Of a stretch of DNA of 34,611 nucleotides, positions 30,086 to 34,611 are shown piece after piece (the stretch's first letter is position 1; each line of letters opens with the position of its first letter). A program made the translations under genes and the position numbers. This DNA comes from Trueperaceae bacterium (GTDB lineage: Bacteria > Deinococcota > Deinococci > Deinococcales > Trueperaceae), in NCBI GenBank assembly GCA_011390675.1, contig JAABRX010000036.1, positions 1 to 34,611 of the forward strand, in the 5' to 3' direction. The notes beneath the pieces were generated by a model. It ran no database searches and was not told the DNA's origin. It worked only from the letters and a program-made list of their open reading frames with translations.

Positions 30086-31666
30086 GTGGACCTGGCCGTC
30101 GTCGTCGCCGCGAGCCTCGTGCTGCTCGCGATCCTCAGCGCCCGCTTCTCGCAGCGCTTCGGGATGCCGGCCCTGGTGTTGTTCGTGGCGGTCGGGATGT
30201 TCGCCGGTTCGTCGGGGCCGCTCGGCATCGAGTTCGAGGACTACGGGCTGAGCCTGAACATCGGCCTGCTCGCCCTCGCGGTGATCATCTTCTCGGGCGG
30301 ACTGGACACCCGGTACCGCCTGTTCCGCGCTGCGGTGCTTCCCGCCGGCCTGCTCGCGACGGTCGGCGTGCTGCTGACCGCCGGCATCCTCGCGCTGCTC
30401 GCCTGGTGGCTCACGCCGCTCGACCTCCTCACCTCGCTCCTGCTCGGCGCCGTGCTCGGCTCCACCGACGCGGCCGCGACCTTCGCGGCCCTCAAGGGCC
30501 GCGGCTTGCCGGGGCGGCTCAAGGCGGTCCTGGAGACCGAGTCGGGCACCAACGACCCCGTCGCCATCTACCTGACGATGGCGCTCGTGGCGATGGCGGG
30601 CGCCGGCGCGCTGGGGGCGTTCGGGCTGGTCGCGGGCGTGGTGCTCCAGCTCGGCCTCGGGGCGCTGTACGGCTGGGTGGCCGGCAAAGCGCTCGTGTTC
30701 GTGATCAACCGCGTCGCGCTCGACGGTGCCGGCCTGTACCCGGTGCTCGCGCTGGCGGGCGCCTTGCTCGCCTACGGACTCGCGAACGTCGGGTTCGGCA
30801 ACGGGTTCATCACCATCTACGTGGTGGGGCTGGTGCTGGGCAACGCCCAGCTGGCGCATCGGCGCTCGATCGCCTCCTTCATGGACGGCGCGGCGTGGGG
30901 CGCGCAGGTGCTGATGTTCGTGCTGCTCGGTCTGCTGTCGTTCCCGGAGCGGTTGGGCGCGGCGCTGCCGTCGGCGATCGTGGTCACCCTCGCGCTCGCC
31001 TTGGTCGCGCGCCCGGTGGCCGTGGCCGCGACCCTCGGCGCCCTGCGCCTTGCCACCCGCGGCCGCTACGCCTTCACCCTCCCCGAGATCACGCTGGTGT
31101 CGTGGGCGGGCCTCAAGGGCGCGGTGCCGATCATCCTGGCGATCGTGCCGCTGCTCGCGGCCGTGCCGGGCGCCGAACTCGTCTTCGAGGTCGTGTTCGT
31201 GGTCGTGATCCTGGGCACGCTGATGCAGGGGGCCACGATCGCGCCGCTCGCGCGCTGGCTGGGCCTGGAGCGCAAGGAGCCGCCGCAGCCGCCCGTCACC
31301 TTGGAGCTCGGCGGTGCGGCACCGGTGGGGGCGGCGGTGTTCGACGTCTACCTCGAGCCCGATCGGCGGGCGGTGGGGTGCCGCCTCGGCGACCTCGAGA
31401 TCCCCGAGGACGTCGTGATCGCGGGCATCCTGCGCGACGGCAAGCTGGTGACGCCCCGCGGCAGCACCGTGTTCCAAGCCGGCGACCACGTGTACCTGAT
31501 CAGCGGCGACGCCGACTCGGTGGGCATCCCGCCGGCGTTCAGCGGCCGACGGCGACCGGAGCCGATCGCCGATCCGGTCGCGGAGTCGGCTGAGCCAGGC
31601 GTCGATCCGCCCGAGGCTCCGTCCGCTGCCGACCCTCAGCCCGCGGCCGACACGAAGTGCACGTGA
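30086..31666 (+). CDS. K+/H+-type antiporter, CPA1 family with TrkA-C domain (NhaP2/CvrA-like)
   Basis: This is a 526-residue inner-membrane protein. Residues 1 to about 390 have around twelve hydrophobic segments with CPA1 marks: MPALVLFVAVGMFAG, IIFSGGLDTRYRLFR, LLGAVLGSTDAAATFAALKG and ETESGTNDPVAIYLT (the N-D pair of the ion site). A TrkA-C domain follows from about residue 415 (VFDVYLEPDRRAVGCRLGDL ... FQAGDHVYLISGD). This order matches NhaP2/CvrA potassium/proton antiporters, though the cation is not proven. The CorC-like third domain of some members is absent; instead there is an acidic Pro/Glu tail. The tail overlaps pxpBC by 31 nt, end to end. It starts with GTG and is leaderless. 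Confidence 0.88.
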   Translation: MDLAVVVAASLVLLAILSARFSQRFGMPALVLFVAVGMFAGSSGPLGIEFEDYGLSLNIGLLALAVIIFSGGLDTRYRLFRAAVLPAGLLATVGVLLTAGILALLAWWLTPLDLLTSLLLGAVLGSTDAAATFAALKGRGLPGRLKAVLETESGTNDPVAIYLTMALVAMAGAGALGAFGLVAGVVLQLGLGALYGWVAGKALVFVINRVALDGAGLYPVLALAGALLAYGLANVGFGNGFITIYVVGLVLGNAQLAHRRSIASFMDGAAWGAQVLMFVLLGLLSFPERLGAALPSAIVVTLALALVARPVAVAATLGALRLATRGRYAFTLPEITLVSWAGLKGAVPIILAIVPLLAAVPGAELVFEVVFVVVILGTLMQGATIAPLARWLGLERKEPPQPPVTLELGGAAPVGAAVFDVYLEPDRRAVGCRLGDLEIPEDVVIAGILRDGKLVTPRGSTVFQAGDHVYLISGDADSVGIPPAFSGRRRPEPIADPVAESAEPGVDPPEAPSAADPQPAADTKCT

Positions 31667-33255
31667 TCGCCGCGGCGCCCCTGCGCCAGCCGCCCTAGAT
31701 CGCTCGGGTCGACGATGGCCACCAGCGCGTACCCGCCCGTGCGCCCTCGGTCGGCGAGCAGGACGATCGGTCGCCCGTCGCCCGGCACCTGCACGGCGCC
31801 GCGTGGGACGCCGCCGGAGGCCACGTCCGGCGTCGCGACCGGGACCGGCGGCCCGTCCAGGCGCGCGCCCATCCGGTCGCGGGCGGCCAGGGTGAAGCGC
31901 GTGCCCAGCAGCGCTTCGAGCGCTGCGGCATCGGCGTCGGGGCCGGGGTACAGGCGCAGCACGATCGGCCCGTCCAGCCGCAGCCGCCCACGCCAGCGGA
32001 GATCGGGCGGCAGCGGCGCGCCCGCGAGGGCGAGCACGTCGTCCGGTCCCAGCGCGCGCCCGAAGCCGCCGACGCCGGCGCGCAGGTCCGTGCTCGTCGA
32101 GCCTCCGCGCAACGTCGGGTGACCGGCTTCGGTGCCGGCGGGCGCGAGGCCGCCGCCGACCGCCAGGACGGCCACCGAGCCGGGCCCGCCGGTGGGCGTG
32201 ACGCGCAGCACCGCGCCGGCCGGCCAGGCGAACGGGGCACCGGGGGGCACGTCTCGATCGCCCAGCCGGAACCCAGCACCGCCGCCCATCCACGCCGCGG
32301 TCAGCGGTCGCTCCGCCCGCAGCGCCGCCCCCGGCACCAGGAACTCGAGCGCGGCCGCGTCCAGCGGCGCGCCGGCGAGCCGCGCGGCCAGCCCGTGCGC
32401 CCGCGGATCGAGCGCCCCGGCCTCCGCCATGCCCAGGTGGCCCACGCCGGCGCGCGGTCCCCCCTGCAGCGTGGCCCCACCGGGCCACGCCTCGAGCACC
32501 GTCAGCGCGGGTTCGGCTGTCGGGTGGGTCGGAGCTTCGGCGGCCGTCGCGGAGGGCGCCGGTGCCGCTGCGCCGTCCGCGAGCGGCACGAAGCGCACGT
32601 CGTCCCCGGGCCGCAGCGCGGTCGGATCGGCGCGCTCCGGGTCGAACAGCGCCGTCGGCGTGGTGCCCAGCACCCACCAGCCACCCGGTCCGGCGCTCGG
32701 GTAGACGCCGGCGCGCCCGTCCGCGATCGCGACCGCGCCGGCCGGGACCGCGTGCGGCGCCGGCCGGCGTGCGAGCGCGAGCTCGGGCGGCAGGCCGTGC
32801 AGGTAGGGGAAGCCGGGCGTGAACCCGAGGAACGCGACCGTGTACGCCGCTCCAGCGTGCGCGGCGACGATCGTGCGCCATGAGAGCCCCAGCGCCGCTT
32901 CGAGCTCGTCGACGTCGGCGCCTTCGCCATACGCCACCGGAAGCTCCACCCGTCGGGGTGTGGCGTCGTCGTCGCCGTCCTCGGCGAGGATCGCTCGGAG
33001 CACCGGCACGGTGAACGTCGCCGACCCGCGCCGGCCTTCGACGAGCAGCCCGTGGCTTCCCACCACCACGTCCTGGACGCCGGGCGGCCGGCGCCCCCAC
33101 AAGCGCGTCCGCACGGACGCGAGGCGGCGCGAGAGCGCCGCGGACGGGGGCGCATCGACCTCGACGAGGAGCGCGGCGGGCCCTAGGGGTCGCCACCGCC
33201 ACGTCCGGTCGGTGGCGTCGACCGCGGTCGCCGCCGCTGCTTCACCTCGCTGCAT
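31636..33255 (-). CDS. pxpB/pxpC: 5-oxoprolinase subunits PxpB and PxpC, fused
   Basis: PxpABC hydrolyses 5-oxoproline (pyroglutamate) to glutamate with ATP. This 539-residue protein joins both partner subunits. Residues about 20-230 are PxpB (AHS1/KipI type): VQDVVVGSHGLLVE, FLGFTPGFPYLHGLP, AVAIADGRAGVYPSAGPGGW then WVLGTTPTALFD. After a Pro/Ala linker (about 230-250), residues to the end are PxpC (AHS2/KipA type): TLQGGPRAGVGHLGMAEAGA, ALEFLVPG, VLAVGGGL, GPDDVLALAGAPLP and GYALVAIVDPSDLGRLAQGR. Such fusions are known and are also annotated as urea amidolyase-related. The ATG at 33255 is 36 nt after pxpA on the same strand; a later start is possible because the N-terminus is Ala-rich. Confidence 0.9.
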   Translation of the reverse strand: MQRGEAAAATAVDATDRTWRWRPLGPAALLVEVDAPPSAALSRRLASVRTRLWGRRPPGVQDVVVGSHGLLVEGRRGSATFTVPVLRAILAEDGDDDATPRRVELPVAYGEGADVDELEAALGLSWRTIVAAHAGAAYTVAFLGFTPGFPYLHGLPPELALARRPAPHAVPAGAVAIADGRAGVYPSAGPGGWWVLGTTPTALFDPERADPTALRPGDDVRFVPLADGAAAPAPSATAAEAPTHPTAEPALTVLEAWPGGATLQGGPRAGVGHLGMAEAGALDPRAHGLAARLAGAPLDAAALEFLVPGAALRAERPLTAAWMGGGAGFRLGDRDVPPGAPFAWPAGAVLRVTPTGGPGSVAVLAVGGGLAPAGTEAGHPTLRGGSTSTDLRAGVGGFGRALGPDDVLALAGAPLPPDLRWRGRLRLDGPIVLRLYPGPDADAAALEALLGTRFTLAARDRMGARLDGPPVPVATPDVASGGVPRGAVQVPGDGRPIVLLADRGRTGGYALVAIVDPSDLGRLAQGRRGDHVHFVSAAG

Positions 33256-33291
33256 CGCGCCGGCCCCGCGTTGCTCGGACGAGCGGCGTCC

Positions 33292-34062
33292 TCACGCGTC
33301 CGCGTCCGAGGCCGGGCGGACGTCGACGCCGGCCCGCTCGAGCGCACCGCGCGCCGCGCGGGCGAGGGCGGCCGCGTGCGGCCCGTCGCCGTGCAGGCAC
33401 AGCGTCTGCGCGCGCAGCGCGACCTCGCCCCCGTCGACCGTCGGGACGACGCCGTGAACGACGATGGCGACCGCACGGTCGGCGGCTTCCACCGGGTCGT
33501 CGATCAGCGCCCCCGGACGGCCGCGCGGCACGAGCCGCCCGTCGGGTCCGTAGCCGCGGTCGAGGAACGCCTCGTACAGCACCATGAGCCCTGCGTCCTC
33601 GACGACCGCCGCGGTGGCGGCCCCTGCCGGCAGCACGATCGGCAGGCCGGGGTCGAGCGAGGCGATCGCCTCGGCGACCGCGGTCGCGACGTCCGGGTCG
33701 CCCGCGACCGTGTGGTAGAGCGCGCCGTGCGGCTTGACGTGGCGCAGGGTGGCTCCCTCGGCGCGGCACAGCGCTTGGAGCGCACCGAGCTGGTAGACGA
33801 CGTCGTCGCGCACGACGTCCGGGGGGAGCGCCATGGGCGTGCGCCCGAACCCGCGCAGGTCGTAGAAGCTCGGATGCGCGCCGATCGCGAGTCGGTGCGC
33901 GTCCGCGGCGCGCACGGCGGCGCGGATCGAGCTCGGGTCGCCGCCGTGGAACCCGCAGGCGAGGTTGACCGAGGTGAGGGCGGCGAGGAGCGCCGGCTCG
34001 GGATCGAGCCGCCAGCGTCCGAACGACTCGCCGAGGTCGCCGTTGAGGTCGATCGTGGCCAT
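33292..34062 (-). CDS. pxpA: 5-oxoprolinase subunit PxpA (LamB/YcsF family)
   Basis: This 256-residue protein is the PxpA subunit. It opens IDLNGDLGESFGRWRLD, with the family's D-x-N-x-D-x-G-E-S-F-G, and continues TSVNLACGFHGGDPSSIR, AIGAHPSFYDLRGFGR, LRHVKPHGALYHTV and LCLHGDGPHAAALAR. The histidines and aspartates in these blocks build the catalytic site. It works with PxpB and PxpC encoded just downstream. The ATG at 34062 is set by TACGAT (minus, 34073-34068), 5 nt upstream. The pathway recovers glutamate from pyroglutamate formed by damage to glutamine and glutathione-like peptides. It is the first gene of the pair. Confidence 0.95.
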   Translation of the reverse strand: MATIDLNGDLGESFGRWRLDPEPALLAALTSVNLACGFHGGDPSSIRAAVRAADAHRLAIGAHPSFYDLRGFGRTPMALPPDVVRDDVVYQLGALQALCRAEGATLRHVKPHGALYHTVAGDPDVATAVAEAIASLDPGLPIVLPAGAATAAVVEDAGLMVLYEAFLDRGYGPDGRLVPRGRPGALIDDPVEAADRAVAIVVHGVVPTVDGGEVALRAQTLCLHGDGPHAAALARAARGALERAGVDVRPASDADA

Positions 34063-34122
34063 GGATCATCGTACGGGCGGGGGCGCACGCGGGTAGCGGT
34101 ACGAACCCATCGAGGAGGCGGC

Positions 34123-34248
34123 GTGGGGCGCTTCGTGGGTCCGCTCGCCGGACGGTTCGCGGGCGCCTCGCGGGACGATCTCGAGACCACGTCCAGCACG
34201 GTCGTTCTGCCGCGGCGTCCGCCGCCGCTACCGGTCCCGCCTCGATAG
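34123..34248 (+). CDS. Possible 41-residue Pro-rich peptide upstream of the rRNA promoter
   Basis: A GTG at 34123 follows a strong ribosome binding site (GAGGAGG, 34112-34118). The frame reads VGRFVGPLAGRFAGASRDDL then ETTSSTVVLPRRPPPLPVPP, Arg, stop. TACGAA at 34100 could be a -10. The stop lies 3 nt before the TTGACA of the 23S promoter. No homology is recognised, and the frame may be chance; the ribosome site is the only real support. Confidence 0.3.
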   Translation: MGRFVGPLAGRFAGASRDDLETTSSTVVLPRRPPPLPVPPR

Positions 34249-34251
34249 GGG

Positions 34252-34281
34252 TTGACACGCCTCGCGGCCAGGGTGTACCTT
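34252..34281 (+). promoter_or_regulatory. Strong promoter of 23S rRNA transcript
   Basis: TTGACA (34252-34257), an 18-nt spacer and TACCTT (34276-34281) form a near-consensus promoter with a start near 34288. It lies about 205 nt before the 23S sequence and there is no 16S gene between them. Confidence 0.8.
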
Positions 34282-34287
34282 TGCTTT

Positions 34288-34487
34288 TGCCGCTCGAAAC
34301 AGCGGCGCGCACAATGACAGCGGAATAGGAAGCATGATGATCGAAGACGCGCTTGCGTCGAACGCCGTCCTAGACGGTGAAACGAGCGAGCGTTTGCGTG
34401 ATCATGTAAACGATCGGCCCGCAAGGGTCGACCGCGAGCACGATCGCGCGTCTGAACATCCTCTTACACACGTAATGAACGATTGAA
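34288..34487 (+). other. 5' leader of the 23S rRNA precursor
   Basis: This 200-nt stretch is clearly lower in GC than the rest. It holds hairpins GCCGCT/AGCGGC (34289-34306, right at the predicted transcript start), GACGC/GCGTC (34346-34359, loop GCTT) and CCGTC/GACGG (34365-34377). ACGTAA (from 34470) can pair with TTACGT (34490-34495) at the start of 23S. These are likely processing or antitermination structures. No 16S or tRNA sequence is present. Confidence 0.6.
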
Positions 34488-34611
34488 GGTTACGTTACTA
34501 AGGGCACACGGTGGATGCCTTGGCTGCAGAACCGATGAAGGACGTGGCTACCTGCGATAAGCTTCGGGGAGCTGGAAGCAAGCTTTGATCCGGAGATTTC
34601 CGAATGGGGAA
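34488..34611 (+). rRNA. rrl: 23S ribosomal RNA, 5' end, cut by window edge
   Basis: From about 34488 the sequence aligns by eye with the 5' end of bacterial 23S rRNA: GGTTACGTTACTAAGGGCAC, ACGGTGGATGCCTTGGC, CGATGAAGGACGTGGCTACC, TGCGATAAGC and TTTCCGAATGGGGA are the conserved blocks of domain I. The wording is close to that of Thermus and Deinococcus. Only the first 124 nt are in the window. The start position may be off by a few bases because the mature 5' end is set by processing. Confidence 0.95.

Noticed and set aside
34334-34486. A 50-codon open frame (MMIEDALASNAVLDG...) in the 23S leader, ending just before 23S
   Set aside because: It lies wholly in the rRNA precursor leader, where hairpins overlap it. 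Its ribosome site is too close to the ATG, and a frame of this length is not rare in this lower-GC stretch.

Overview
The window is a GC-rich bacterial chromosome segment of about 34.6 kb, densely packed with genes on both strands. Several signs suggest the Deinococcota, perhaps a Truepera-like lineage. The 5' end of 23S rRNA reads like Thermus and Deinococcus 23S (for example GATGAAGGACGTGGCTACCT). That 23S gene has its own strong promoter and no 16S gene directly in front of it. At least sixteen genes carry a TANNNT -10 box only 5-10 nt before the start codon, a leaderless arrangement common in Deinococcota and Actinobacteria. The taxonomic assignment is an inference from reading, not a computed placement.

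Layout, left to right. Positions 1-1080 (minus) hold yceD(DUF177)-rpmF-fabH, with fabH cut by the window edge. Positions 1148-6274 (plus) hold a receiver/SARP-like regulator, a CPA2 cation antiporter with an RCK domain, hisA, mutM/fpg and a hot-dog thioesterase, the last four overlapping end to end. The gap 6275-6682 holds no convincing protein gene but contains a strongly foldable transcript candidate with promoter and terminator. Next come an MFS transporter and a cysteine-rich SufR-like regulator (minus), and a small DUF2892 membrane protein (plus).

Positions 9071-24089 form a polyamine island. It contains the binding protein PotD and ATPase PotA, a C45 Ntn-hydrolase, a GNAT acetyltransferase and a MarR regulator. 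Permeases PotB and PotC are on the opposite strand. A second GNAT of the same subfamily follows behind a structured leader, then an FAD amine oxidase, a GabT-like aminotransferase and an aldehyde dehydrogenase. Two tandem MFS paralogues close the island. Together these genes can take up putrescine or spermidine and oxidise it through aminoaldehyde and GABA to succinate; the two acetyltransferases and the amidohydrolase-like C45 enzyme suggest an acylation/deacylation side branch.

Positions 24055-34062 hold mostly housekeeping and stress genes: 5-formyl-THF cyclo-ligase, OsmC, a secreted protein, a damaged ABC transporter/two-component locus (ATPase 5' part joined out of frame to the 3' part of a response regulator), polyphosphate kinase, a small unknown protein, methylglyoxal synthase, a K+/H+-type antiporter and the 5-oxoprolinase genes pxpA and fused pxpBC. 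The window ends with an rRNA promoter, a 200-nt leader and the first 124 nt of 23S rRNA. I saw no tRNA gene, insertion sequence, integrase or CRISPR array.
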